A stretch of DNA of 64,000 bases from Beta vulgaris subsp. vulgaris (lineage: Eukaryota; Streptophyta; Magnoliopsida; Caryophyllales; Amaranthaceae): positions 6,593,044-6,657,043 of the forward strand of contig NC_079206.1 in NCBI RefSeq assembly GCF_026745355.1. Reading direction: 5' to 3'. The notes below the pieces were generated by a model. That model saw nothing but the letters and a program-made list of their open reading frames with translations. It was not told the origin of the DNA and did not search any database. The position numbers and the translations under genes were made by a program. Shown here piece by piece: positions 22,170-32,852 of the stretch (its first letter is position 1; each line of letters starts with the position of its first letter).

Positions 22170-22790
22170 AAATGATTTCAGTTAATAAGTTTAGTGTTTC
22201 AGTTGATAGGAATATTGTTTAGTTGATATTATTGTTTTAGCTAATACTACCAGTAGTATTTCAGTTAGCTTTGGTTTTGTTTCAGTTAGCTCTAGTTTTG
22301 TTTCAATTAGCTATATTTTTGTTTCATTTAGCTATATTTTTGTTTCAGTTAGACCAATAATATTATCTACTTGAAACCGCTAATCATACAACTAAAACCC
22401 ACAATTATCTAACTGAAACTCACGATCATAAAACTATCAACAGTCTTACAACTAAAACATAAATACATCTAATTGAAACTCACATACATCAAACAGAAAC
22501 TAAAACTTATATAACTGAAACACGATCAAAACTAACTGAAACTAAAACTTATATAACTGAAACTCAAATATATCTAACTGAAATTCAAACTTATATAACT
22601 AAAACTTAAATACATCTAACTGAAACTCAAACTTATATAACTGAAACTCAAATACATGTAACTAAAACTCAAATATATTTAATTGAAACCAAACTTATAT
22701 AACCGAAACTCAAATACATGCATGTAACTAAAACTCAAATCTATTTGATTGAAACCAAACTTATTTAACAGAAATTTCAACTCGTACCAC
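22170..22790. repeat. CAGTTAG / CTAACTG palindromic repeat block, copy D
   Basis: Near-identical to 6574-7200, including the long right arm. Confidence 0.7.
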
Positions 22791-22959
22791 CACAATCAAT
22801 GAAAGAATTAACTACTATCAACTTCTTGATATAAAAATTAATTAAATATTTTTAATGAAAGCTTCTAAACAAGCTAATTCTCAATAACATGATTGTTAGA
22901 GGACCATCTCAACCAAAGCTTAAGCTGATGGTTGAAGCCCATGATTAATATTAATACTC

Positions 22960-23233
22960 TATCACTCCCCTTCACATGAAAGATCCTTTGGGCTTGAAAT
23001 GTGGATGCAGCACAGGCCCACCCATACCTGGCACGAAATAATTCCACTTTGATAAGGAGGGGGTGATGAGGTTCGAACCCATGACCTCTTAGTCATGTTG
23101 GCTCTGGTACCATGTTGGATTGTGAAATTACTCCCTTGAGGAGTCTATATACCACTGATCAGTATATATATGACGGGTTACAATATTAGGGTTAGAAAAC
23201 CCTCAGATATTTAGGAAAGTATTGAATCATACA
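22960..23233 (-). mobile_element. LTR plus primer-binding-site remnant, copy D
   Basis: The LTR-like interval 23113-23233 is 121 bp, TGTTGGATTGTG to AATCATACA. Next to it the minus strand reads TGGTACCAGAGCC, a better preserved primer site than in copy A. Confidence 0.5.
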
Positions 23234-23277
23234 ATATCGTATCCTATTTACAATATATTATTATATTATTCTCTGAG

Positions 23278-23545
23278 TTGTCGTATTTGTTATTATATGT
23301 TGATGATATTATTTTGGTGACTTCTTCCAATGCTCTTTGTTCTCGCATTATTACTCAGTTGCAAGCAGAGTTTCTGATGTCTGATTTGGGTCCCCTTAGT
23401 TATTTCTTAAGCATTGATGTAACACGCACTACATCATCTTTGTTCTTTCTCGGCACAAATATGCTCAATCTATTCTTGATGGTGTCGGCTTGAGCAATTT
23501 TAAATCTGTTGCACCTCCTATTGACACCCAATCCAAACTTAGTGC
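23278..23545 (+). pseudogene. Copia reverse-transcriptase fragment, copy D
   Basis: Encodes LLLYVDDIILVTSS and SDLGPLSYFLSIDV with the same later frameshift as 1536-1850. It stops at the same point where the satellite begins. Confidence 0.75.
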
Positions 23546-24295
23546 TCACTCGGAGCCCGAATTCGTGTACTATAATCCACGATTTTTCAGTTTTCGGGCC
23601 ATTTTTCGACTTTGGAGGACCCGGTGAGTTTTTTTATCCCGGACGTCCCTAGGGTCTCTGGGTTGCTTGAAGATCCCCCATGGGGCCTCAAACCTTCATC
23701 CCGGACGTCCCTAGGGTCTCTTGGCACGACCTTAGCTAGGCCTAGAAGGGCCTCCAAACAGCACCACATGACCCTTCCACGGCACGAGTGTGCCTTCAAA
23801 GGGCCTCCCACAGTCCCGGGGTGCACCCCATGGGCACCGGTGCTCAGGCCCTGCGGGCGCCTGGATTCGTGTACTATAATCCACGATTTTTCCAATTTTT
23901 AGGTCACTTTCCGACTTCCCGGGTCCCGACGAGTTTTTTCGTCCCGAACCTCCCTAGGGTCCCCGGGGTGCCTGAGAATCCCTTATTGGGGATCAGACAT
24001 TCATTTCCTTTCCACTTTTGCCTTCCCTTGGCTTGCTTGGCATGACCCTAACTAAGCCTAGGAGGGCCTCCGAATGGCACCACCTGACCCTTCCACGGCA
24101 CGAGTGTGCCTTCAAAGGGCCTCCCACGGCCACGGGGTGCACACCATGGGCACCGGTGCTCAAGCCTCGCAGGCGCCTGGATTCGTGTACTATAATCCAC
24201 GATTTTTTCCAGTTTTCCAGCTATTTAATTTCCAACTTCCCAGGGCCCGGCGAGTTTTTTCGTCCAAGACCTCCCTAAGGTCCCCGGGGTACCAT
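23546..24295. repeat. ~315-bp GC-rich satellite array, about 2.5 monomers
   Basis: Anchors CACCACATGACCC near 23762 and CACCACCTGACCC near 24078. A short internal repeat of CATCCCGGACGTCCCTAGGG around 23698 replaces part of the first monomer. Confidence 0.8.
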
Positions 24296-25072
24296 TTCAA
24301 AATAATAAAACTTTACTTTAATTGACATTTACTTCTCTATATATCTCTTTTTATTACATGGGAACCTCTTTTCAATTCTGTCTATCTTTCTCTTCCGTTT
24401 AATTCTCGTGGGTTATTCTATGATTCATTTATTTTAGAACGGATACAGTATAAATAAATACCGAGTGATGTTTAGCGATCCACCATAAAATATTGCGATT
24501 AAAGCATATGGACATGATTTGCTGATCAAATAATTACAAAATTCCGTTTCTTTCTCCAGAAGTAAAGTTCCACTAGTGTAGAGTTTTACACGCATAAGGT
24601 TTGCACTTTGTAGTACAATGTACCCACAATCGATGAAATATTATTATTATTTGGAATATATTATTGTAAAAGAGTTTTGGCTTACATGTGTTAATCGTGG
24701 ATGTAAGCATGGCCCAATTGGTATATGAAGATTGAAGGGGTGGTAATCTGGGAGCAAGATAGAAAAATGCTTCCTTAAAGACGAATTTAACGCACACACT
24801 TTTTAGAGGACAAATTTGATTATAGAAAATATGATAGTATATAGGAATATATACAAAAGTATGAACATCATGAAAGACTTACACCAGAAAAGTGTGGAAT
24901 TTGAAAACCGACTAATGTCAACTCATCAGGTAAGTTCTCAAACGGTCACATGCATGTTGTATATAATACTAAATTATACGAGTATTATAGTCTCATACAA
25001 CTGGCAATGAAGGGTTTACTCAATTACGTGATCTAATATAATCAATACTCAAAAATTTTTGAGAGTCGTAAT
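24296..25072 (+). promoter_or_regulatory. Distal promoter flank of 8CM gene 4, displaced
   Basis: Homologous to 2606-3370. It is now separated from the proximal promoter by the 1236-bp element at 25073-26308. GTAAT at 25068-25072 is the left target duplication. Confidence 0.65.
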
Positions 25073-25351
25073 TATTGGATTATGCTCCAAAATTAGTCAA
25101 ATAGTTTTCCTAATAGTTAGGATTAGTTACTAATAATTAGTTAGTGGGTTAACAAGTAGTGGTCTAGATAATGGTCTAGTTAGTGGAATAGCAAGTAGTG
25201 GGCTACATAGTGGACATGTTATTAGTAGTGCTTTGTATGCCTATCTAAAGGTTGTTCTATTTATTCATTATGTGAGCATGAAAAATATATAAAAATGTAG
25301 TCTTTTTAATCCTCTTCAAGTTTTTCTCTTTCCTCCTCTAAAAATTCTACA
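25073..25351 (+). repeat. 5' LTR of the TRIM-like element
   Basis: 279 bp, starts TATTGGATTATG and ends AAATTCTACA; primer-binding site at 25352-25364. Confidence 0.88.
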
Positions 25352-26029
25352 TGGTATCAAGAGCTCCAGGTTAGATCCGGAAAAGGGAAAGAAATGAAGC
25401 AAAAAAAAAAAAAAGGGAGAGAGAGATAGAGAGAGGAAGAGAGTATTAAAAACAAAATTGAGTAAAAAGAAACAAGCAACGCAGCTTGATTTCATTGTCT
25501 GTGAGCATTTTTTTTTTGTTTGAGTGAAATTTTTTGTGTTTAACCATGAAAGTAATGGTTGAGTGTGATATGTTATTGGGTTCCCTTTTTGCCCATGAAA
25601 ATGGATTTTAATCCTGTGAAAAAGAGGGCATTAAAAATTGTTTGAGTTGAAGATCGAGTAATCTTTATGAGTGTGTGGAAATCGTAATCAACGCAGAGAC
25701 GGTTTCCGAAATTAAAGTAGTAGCCTTAGTCAATTTGCAAGGCAACTCAAAATGAGTTTATGGAGAGATCGAAGTGCTCCATTGAGTGAAGGTTGGTGAT
25801 AATGTGCATCAACAAATTAAAATATGGTGTTGGTGAGAAGTGCATCAACAAATGTTTGGTGATGAGAAGTGCATCACATTAAGAAGAGAAGTGTTTCCAT
25901 GTTAATGGAGAGAAGTGCTCCATGAAGATAAAAAAAATGAAGGTCCATCATGTGGGAAGAATTACCAAGAATCAAGATTGTGACATAATGTTTAATGTTG
26001 GCTCCCACAAATTTTGGAGCAAGGGGGTG

Positions 26030-26308
26030 TATTGGATTATGCTCCAAAATTAGTCAAATAGTTTTCCTAATAGTTAGGATTAGTTACTAATAATTAGTTA
26101 GTGGGTTAACAAGTAGTGGTCTAGATAATGGTCTAGTTAGTGGAATAGCAAGTAGTGGGCTACATAGTGGACATGTTATTAGTAGTGTTTTGTATGCCTA
26201 TCTAAAGGTTGTTCTGTTTATTCATTATGTGAGCATGAAAAATATATAAAAATGTAGTCTTTTTAATCCTCTTCAAGCTTTTCTCTTTCCTCCTCTAAAA
26301 ATTCTACA
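26030..26308 (+). repeat. 3' LTR of the TRIM-like element
   Basis: 279 bp, about three substitutions from the 5' LTR, preceded by AAGGGGGTG and followed by the GTAAT duplication. Confidence 0.88.
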
Positions 26309-26313
26309 GTAAT

Positions 26314-26493
26314 TGGGATTTGTAGCAGAGCTGAATTAAAGAATGAAATTACCAAGTAGCCCCTCCACGCAGTCTATAAAAACCTGATGACATGCAGCTA
26401 ATCTTTCACATCCCATCCCAAAGCAACAAACACATACATACACAAGTAATAAACTTAGCCTTACTTTTCTTATTCCTTTACCCACCCCCAAAA
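26314..26493 (+). promoter_or_regulatory. Core promoter and leader of 8CM gene 4
   Basis: TATAAAAA lies at 26375-26382; transcription is expected near 26405. The ATG at 26392 lies upstream of that point and opens an in-frame extension only because one A is missing from the run before the true start. The start at 26494, conserved in all four copies, is therefore preferred. Confidence 0.65.
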
Positions 26494-26946
26494 ATGGCCT
26501 CGAAGTCAATGGTTGCATTTTTGATGGTTAACCTAACCTTATTTACACTTGTGTCAGCCGCTCCTCGTCCACCTAGAACTAGTTGCCCTGACCTGAATGT
26601 GTGTGCAGACATTGCTGGTTCACTAAGGGATGTCATTCCTGGTAGACAATCAGGAAGCCAATGCTGTCAACGCCTAGCTAGAGTTGCCAATGGTGGTGCG
26701 GCTAATTGCCTCTGCAGTATCCTCAGAATACCTGCTCCAGGACTAGAACCATCTCAAGGACTAGGCAACATTGTCGGTACCGCCCTTGGTCTTGTTAACA
26801 GCATCATTGGTGGCTTCTTGGGTAGTTTCTTTGGCGGTTACCCTAAAGAACTCCCTCTAGATATTGTTGCCACAGAGCTCCATGCCATCTTTAGAGTATG
26901 TGGACTTGACACTTCTGCCCACTATGATTGTCCTCGTCTTTATTAA
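26494..26946 (+). CDS. Secreted eight-cysteine (8CM) lipid-transfer-like protein, copy 4
   Basis: 150 residues, intact, with the eight cysteines at the same positions as copy 1 (31, 37, 57, 58, 72, 74, 136, 146) and the same Gly/Leu/Phe-rich loop between cysteines 6 and 7. It differs from copy 1 at only about eight residues, for example Thr15, Thr18, Pro27-Arg28, Gly54, Ile79 and Ser141. The signal peptide keeps the VSA cleavage context. It is the most divergent of the four units: its 3' flank lacks the LINE fragment found after the other copies and has a foldback element (27600-27915) instead. A candidate AATAAA is at 27119-27124. Its upstream promoter is displaced by the TRIM-like element, so its expression may differ from copy 1. 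Lipid or hydrophobic ligand binding is inferred from the family only. Confidence 0.85.
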   Translation: MASKSMVAFLMVNLTLFTLVSAAPRPPRTSCPDLNVCADIAGSLRDVIPGRQSGSQCCQRLARVANGGAANCLCSILRIPAPGLEPSQGLGNIVGTALGLVNSIIGGFLGSFFGGYPKELPLDIVATELHAIFRVCGLDTSAHYDCPRLY

Positions 26947-27599
26947 TGATCGAGTTTAATTTCTTGTTAGCCTCTAGGTTTTAACCTCTTACCTCTAGGG
27001 GAAGGAAGTTACTGCCTAGAAATACTCTACTTATGGTTGCTCCAAGTTGTTCATAGAGAATACATTATCCTATGTAACTAACTAACTTGGTTCACAACTT
27101 ATTTGTCTAAATAATCAAAATAAAAACTTGTGGAGAGACTTTTTGGTCGATTCTCACCTATAAGTTAATTATTGTGCAAGTAAAACCTGTCGTTCTATTT
27201 CAATTAATAAGGTATTTTATATAATAAGAAATAATGATAAATTTACTTGCTAAATGTGTTTTGTATATGAAGCAATGATCAATATATATGATATATTGTA
27301 GTAGTCTACTAGTAATCTCGAAGTAGCCTATACATATACCAGTTTGCCCTTCAATTACAATGATAATGTCAACTTTATATTTGCATGCAATGTGTTGTGG
27401 TTGATTAATTAGACTATGATAAATCGAACTTTCACTTTTGGATGTGTTCTCTTCAGTAATTACTCCGAGGAATTTGATCAGACCGATTCACTTGATCCCT
27501 CTATATATAATCATTTCATTGTCTAATGCTTTCCACAAAAGTTGATCAGATCATGATATACGACATAGATTCTTTGGAATAAAACGTACATTAGATGCC
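26947..27599 (+). other. 3' flank of 8CM gene 4, no gene seen
   Basis: Homologous to 4007-4590 with more substitutions than copies A and C show between themselves. Confidence 0.5.
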
Positions 27600-27915
27600 A
27601 AAATTAAAGATTTTTTTTTGTCATAAACCATCTTATATAATTTTTTTTGCGATAACAAACCTTAATCAATTTTTTTTTTGCAAGAACAAATCTTATGCCA
27701 AATTCCGATCACTAATCGAAGGTTATGGCATTCACCATCTCATGTGCAAAGCAAGTGACTTTTTAAACCCTACAAAATCCATGATATGGTCAATGCGAGA
27801 ACCTAGGGTCGATGATCGGAATCTTACATAAGTTTGTTCTCGCTAAAAAATATTTGTGAAAAGTTTGTTTTCGCAAAAACAAAATTATATAAGGTACTTT
27901 CTCACCAATTTTATG
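27600..27915. mobile_element. Foldback (MITE-like) insertion in the 8CM 3' flank
   Basis: The left arm carries CTTATATAATTTTTTTTGCG and AACAAATCTTATG. The right arm carries their complements (CGCAAAAACAAAATTATATAAG; CATAAGTTTGTTCTCGC), so about 70 bp at each end can pair. It is missing from the same place in the other three units. The target duplication was not resolved. Confidence 0.5.
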
Positions 27916-28763
27916 TTTTATAAGGTGGTTTTTGATAATAAAAAATCAAAAATTAAATACATAAGCCTTTTCGTTTTGTTATATAAAAAGCGAGAATCTG
28001 TTACGATCATAGCCTCTTCGCAAGCAATAATAATAATCCATAATATAGACGCAAGAAACTACACTAATGGAAACCAATTGGTTTGATTCTTTCTTTGTCT
28101 TCACTTTTAATTGCTCGATTTCATACATATAACTCATCACCGTTAGTTCTAACTTCTCTAGAAATTTATTTACTCAAAATAAGACTAGATAAAGTAAAGA
28201 AATAAAAAGAATACTGTATGAAATACCATGTTTTCTTACTGAATACTGACAGCCAACATATACGGAAAAACTACTGTGGTATTGCATGGTTTCGTCTTCT
28301 AGTCAGTGATTTACACCAATTAAACCAGCGATCAACCAGACGACTCGTGTTTTATATACACCCAAGTCATTTGATGAATCGCTGACCAATTAGTTCATAT
28401 CGCTGTATTCTTCATCTCTTGGGAATAATATTTCGTCACGAACTAATGCAAGAGCTTGAACTTTTGGAATAAACTTGGGTGTTTCATTGATGCATCTATT
28501 CTGAAATAGCTGGGAGATGGGCACTACTCCGATGTATATATAGCAGCCGAAAACTCGGCTTATAATGTGAATATAATCTTCACCCAACAAGTCAAATGAT
28601 GCAATAGTAGAAATGATCTTGCTTGCAGTTTTTGGCAGATTTTTAGGTAAGTTCGAAATGTACCTTTCTCAATGTATTCGGTTTGCAACAATCAAATGAT
28701 ACACACGGGAGTACAATGTGTAATATATTTTCTGTTAATGCTGATTTATCATACTATTGTATA
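27916..28763. other. Rest of the 8CM flank and spacer, no gene seen
   Basis: 27925-28196 is homologous to 4590-4920. 28480-28670 has a diverged second copy at about 29820-29990 (shared words: GATGGGCACTACTCC / GATGGCACTACTCC and GCAGTTTTTGGCAGATTTTT). No credible ORF. Confidence 0.5.
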
Positions 28764-29020
28764 CTTCCTCCGTTTCTTTTTACTTGCAACGGTTTGACTT
28801 TTACACTATTCACCAACTCTACTTAGTTTATGTTTGATGATTTATAGTTAAGGAAAAACATATTCACGTGGGATCTTGTTAGATTTGCTTGAATGTATAT
28901 TTTCCGAATATATACTTTTTATAATTTTTATTTATCGGTAATTAAACTTATTGATGGTTGAAATTATGCATTGGCAAGTGTGAAAGTCAAACTGTTGCAA
29001 GTAAAAAGAAATAGAGGAAG
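28764..29020. mobile_element. Stowaway-like MITE
   Basis: 257 bp. The ends CTTCCTCCGTTTCTTTTTAC and GTAAAAAGAAATAGAGGAAG are inverted repeats of each other, and TA flanks both sides (28762-28763 and 29021-29022). No coding capacity. Confidence 0.85.
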
Positions 29021-30127
29021 TATATGTGTATTATCTGGACTAGATATTTTTCTTTTGTTCTTGCGGTAAACTTAATTTTGATTGTTGTATATAAGATATA
29101 AACATACATTTATAAACGAAACTTTCACTTTTGGATGTGTTCTCATCATTAGTTTCTTCGGGTTCTTTGATCATACCAATTTATCCTATCCTACACATAT
29201 GATCACTTGATCGTCTAGAAAATTCTACTATCTGTCGCAAAAAGATGAGAATATACGAAATAGATTGATTTGTATTAAAACATTATATGTAAAAATAAAT
29301 GCCTTCATACCTTCTTATTGTTTTGATTTATAAAAAGTCACAAAATGTCATGATTGTATCCCTACTAAATAGATAGGATTTTCACAAGCAATAATAATGC
29401 GAAATTTAAACGCAAAAAATTACAAGAAGTAATTCCAATTGTTTGAATCTTTCCTTGTATGCACTTTTAAATATGTCCTTTTCATACTCTTAGCTTATCA
29501 TCACTTTTTTTTTAAGGTGTAGATAGTTTATTTGAATTATTGGATAAGATCTAACTTTTGTAGAAATTTTTTTACTCAACATAAGACTAAGAGATCTTTT
29601 AAATCCTACTCAATTTTACTTTTCACTGGTATCCAAGCTATGGACTCGCCACTCACCAAACGGCAAACACTTCCAAGTTCCAACATGGTCAATTAAACAA
29701 GATAGTTAGATCTTAAACCTTTTTTCTCAAGCTATTCAAGTTATGTGAATCCAAAAACCCTAACTAGACTAATTAAATTGTAGTTAGATAATTCATGAGA
29801 AGAAAACTTTAGGGTGTTTGAATTGGTAAGTAGGTGGAAGATGGCACTACTCCTATGTATATATAGTAATCGAAAGTTCATCGTATAATGTGAATGCAAT
29901 GTTTCAAATAAAGCAAAAGTAGAAAAAATCATTCTTGCAGTTTTTGGCAGATTTTTACGTAAGTTCAAAATGTACAAAAGTTACTTTAGGTCATTCTACT
30001 TGCATTCCTTGTCATTTTGCATATAGTCTTTTGCTTTGCCTTGTTTTTTCCATTTTCAGGATAACATAATAATCCGAGACAATTTTACAAATCTCCGAAA
30101 ATCGATCTAAAGAAACAGGGATGTTTA
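29021..30127. other. Decayed older duplicate of the 8CM 3' flank, no gene seen
   Basis: 29115-29200 resembles 27425-27510 (CTTTCACTTTTGGATGTGTTCTC) and 29375-29490 resembles 28015-28130 (CACAAGCAATAATAAT, then TTTGAATCTTTC). 29820-29990 resembles 28480-28670. The order matches the flank of gene 4, so this is the trace of an older unit whose gene is gone. Confidence 0.55.
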
Positions 30128-30774
30128 TGTAAGTTCTATTGACTATCAATCTAAGAATAATAGCAAACAATAATAGAATATCAAATAAGAAAGCAGGAAA
30201 GAACACACCAGAACTTTTACGTGGAAACCCAAGAACTGGGAGAAAAACCACGAATATGCACTAGGAATCGATGAATATTCAAGAAAGATTACAAAAGCAC
30301 TCAAGAACTCTCTCTACAGCTTTTTCTCTCTCAAATATGTGTTTAGAGATGAAGAATACATTAATCGTAATTAGGGCACCTATTTATACCCTCATTAAGA
30401 AAATCGGAAAAAATAACGCGTCGAACTTTTCCCTGCAAAATCGCGAGTCGCGGAACTGGCCACGAGTCGCGGTGCCTGCCGCGAGTCGCGGTGCTGGCCG
30501 CGAGTCGCGGTCAGCTCTCGCAGTTTTGCCAGTTCTTCGTAAAACAGTCATAACTTTCTCGTTTCTCACCGGAATTGGACATGTGACCTATCGTTGGAAA
30601 GCTCTCGGAACAAGCTATCACCTCCAATTTGAATCACCTCAATATCATTTATAGATTGAAAGATATGTCCATTCAAAGTCAGCCTTATGTATCAAATGAC
30701 GTTTTCCTTCTACGCAACCTCATCTCCACACCCATACACCTCCATGAGCTCCATATACTACCATATACCCAACA
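30128..30774 (-). repeat. 3' LTR of the defective Copia-like element
   Basis: 647 bp, ends TG...CA. It contains four CGCGAGTCGCGG-type palindromes at 30442-30510. Confidence 0.9.
30442..30510. repeat. GC-rich palindromic 19-bp minisatellite in the LTR
   Basis: Four copies of CGCGAGTCGCGG at a 19-bp spacing (30442, 30461, 30480, 30499), separated by AACTGGC, TGCCTGC and TGCTGGC. CCGCGAGTCGCGG is a 13-bp palindrome around one central base. The other LTR has the array at 34429-34497. Confidence 0.85.
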
Positions 30775-31022
30775 ATCTCCCACTTGGAGATAGGTGTAAG
30801 TGAAGAAAACTTCATACCTTCATCATCTTCTCATTCATCATCCTACACATAACTCCCACTGAAAAAGCAATCTCGAGTCGTGTCCAAACCATGACATACC
30901 TCAAGCATCCCATGACAACATCTCCTCTACACCAAGGAAACTGACATTGAAGTTTGCACCAACTCCAATTCAAAGATATCAAAATCTACACCGACTTTGA
31001 TTCTTAATGACTAAACTTCAAA

Positions 31023-32418
31023 GGGAAATTCCCAATGATAACCTCGTACTTTTGCTGATTCTCACTGGTAACCTCGAATTTTTTTAAATCCCATTGGTAA
31101 CCCTGTACAATATAAACATTCTCAACCATGACTTTGATGAGGAATATTCCATAAAGAAAGGAAATATTCCGTTAGATTAACCCCTAAAACCATAATTAAT
31201 CATCATAATTAAACCCTAAACTCAATATAGGCAAATCAGATCGTTTTTTACGAATTCCGACCTCGAAAGCGATTCTATTGAGGGAAAAATTGACCCCTAA
31301 AATATTTGAGTACCAATTTTTTTTAAAAAAATTCATCATTTCGTTTTTGCACGTAAATTGAGTTACTTTCGGTATGTAAATACAGGAAAATTGGATCGTT
31401 TTTTCCAGATCCCGACCTTGAAACTGATTTTATCAAGGGCAAAACTGACCCCTAAAATATTTGAATAACACTTTTTAAAATTTTTTCATCATTTCGTTTT
31501 TGCACGCAAATCGAGGTACTTAAGTTATGCAAATACATGCAAATTTTAAAATTGTTCATTAGTTAAAAATTGATATTAAAATATTTTAGGTGTAAGTTTT
31601 GCCTGTATTTACATACCAAAAGTACCTCGATTTGCGTGCAAAAACGAAATGATGAAAAAAAAAAATTAAAAAGTGGTATTCAAATATTTTAGAGGTCAAG
31701 TTTACCCTTGATAGGGTCGGTTTCGAGGTTGGAATTTGCAAAAAACGATCTGATTTGCATATCAAAAGTACCTTGATTTGCGTGCAAAAACGAAATGATG
31801 TAAACAAAATTTAAAAAGTGGTATTCAAATATTTTAGGGGTCAGTTATGCCCTTATAAGGGTCGGTTTCGAGGCTGAAATTTGCAAAAAAAGATCCGATT
31901 TTCGTGTATTTACATACTGAAAGTACCTCAATTTGCGTGCAAAAATTAAATGATGAAAAAAATTTAAAAAGTGTTATTCAAATATTTTAGGGGCCAGTTT
32001 TGCCCTTGATAAAATCGGTTTCAAGGTCGGGATCTGCAAAAAACGGTCCGATTTTCCTGTATTTACATACCGAAAGTACCTCGATTTACGGGCAAAAACG
32101 AAATGATGAAATTTTTTTAAAAAAAGTGGTATTTAAATATTTTAGGGGTCAATTTTTCCCTCAATAGGATCGGTTTCGGGGTCGGAATATGCAAAAAACG
32201 ATCTGATTTGCCTATATTGAGTTTAGGGTTTAATTATGATGATTAATTATGATTTAAGGGGTTATTATAACGGAATATTCTTTTTTTAATGGAATATTCC
32301 TCATCAAAGTCATGGTTGAGAATGTTTATATTGTACAGGGTTACCAATGGGATTTAAAAAAATTTGAGGTTACCAGTGAGAATCAGCAAAAGTACGAGGT
32401 TACCAATGGGAATTTCCC
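31023..32418. mobile_element. Foldback MULE with internal tandem units, nested in the LTR element
   Basis: 1396 bp, flanked by the perfect 9-bp duplication AACTTCAAA (31014-31022 and 32419-32427). The ends GGGAAATTCCCAATGATAACC and its complement extend as inverted repeats for over 200 bp. The interior holds repeated ~135-bp segments (TTTTGCACGCAAATCGAGGTA, GGGGTCAATTTTGCCC types) pointing in both directions. No transposase frame is present. Its termini resemble those of the small MULE-type MITEs at 5936 and 21530. Confidence 0.88.
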
Positions 32419-32852
32419 AACTTCAAATCATTGCATCATCACTCCATGAACCTACACACCCTCCTACCCCGGAGGTCGGATCACCTTAGAGACAAGTACA
32501 ACCAAATGAAGATCCCTTCCTCTATAACTAAAGAAGATAACCACTTCCTCTCCAACCAAAGAAGCACATTGAACTCTCATCAAACTTCAATAAAACCAAT
32601 TACCACCTAAGCCAAAGAAGCTTCTCATTGTTCTAAAAGCAAACTCACATTGCTCCCACTCGAACAATACACTGTTTGTTCCACTTAGGATTTCCGGCAC
32701 AACATGCTTGTGTGCCGTCCTTCACCTTGTGCGCTTACCGGTCAATTTGCCACGGGATACCGCTTCACCACGGTTCCCATCCCTTAGCCCACTATCGATA
32801 GTTTTCCGACCAAACGACACTTTACATGAAGTTCTCATCCCAATCGGACCCT

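Larger units (their letters stand above)
25073..26308 (+). mobile_element. TRIM-like non-autonomous LTR retrotransposon
   Basis: Two 279-bp LTRs (25073-25351 and 26030-26308) differ at about three positions. They flank a 678-bp interior without coding capacity. A perfect 5-bp target duplication, GTAAT, lies at 25068-25072 and 26309-26313. A primer site TGGTATCAAGAGC follows the left LTR (25352-25364) and a purine tract AAGGGGGTG precedes the right LTR. Both LTRs start TATTGG and end CTACA, so the 5' dinucleotide is TA and not TG. The empty site (GAGAGTCGTAATTGGGATTT) is intact before 8CM gene 1. It lies about 60 bp upstream of the TATA box of 8CM gene 4. Confidence 0.9.

Noticed and set aside
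1..24295. Evenly repeated blocks that might be a CRISPR-like array
   Set aside because: The blocks are kilobase-scale segmental duplications and a ~315-bp satellite without short conserved repeats and unique spacers; the genome is eukaryotic.
26392..26493. Upstream in-frame ATG that would add 34 residues to 8CM gene 4
   Set aside because: It lies only about 10 bp after the TATA box, so it is probably not transcribed. It is in frame only through loss of one A, and it would bury the signal peptide that all copies share.
30775..32852. Search for integrase, RT or RNase H in the second LTR element
   Set aside because: No such motif in any frame. Most of this interval is the nested MULE.
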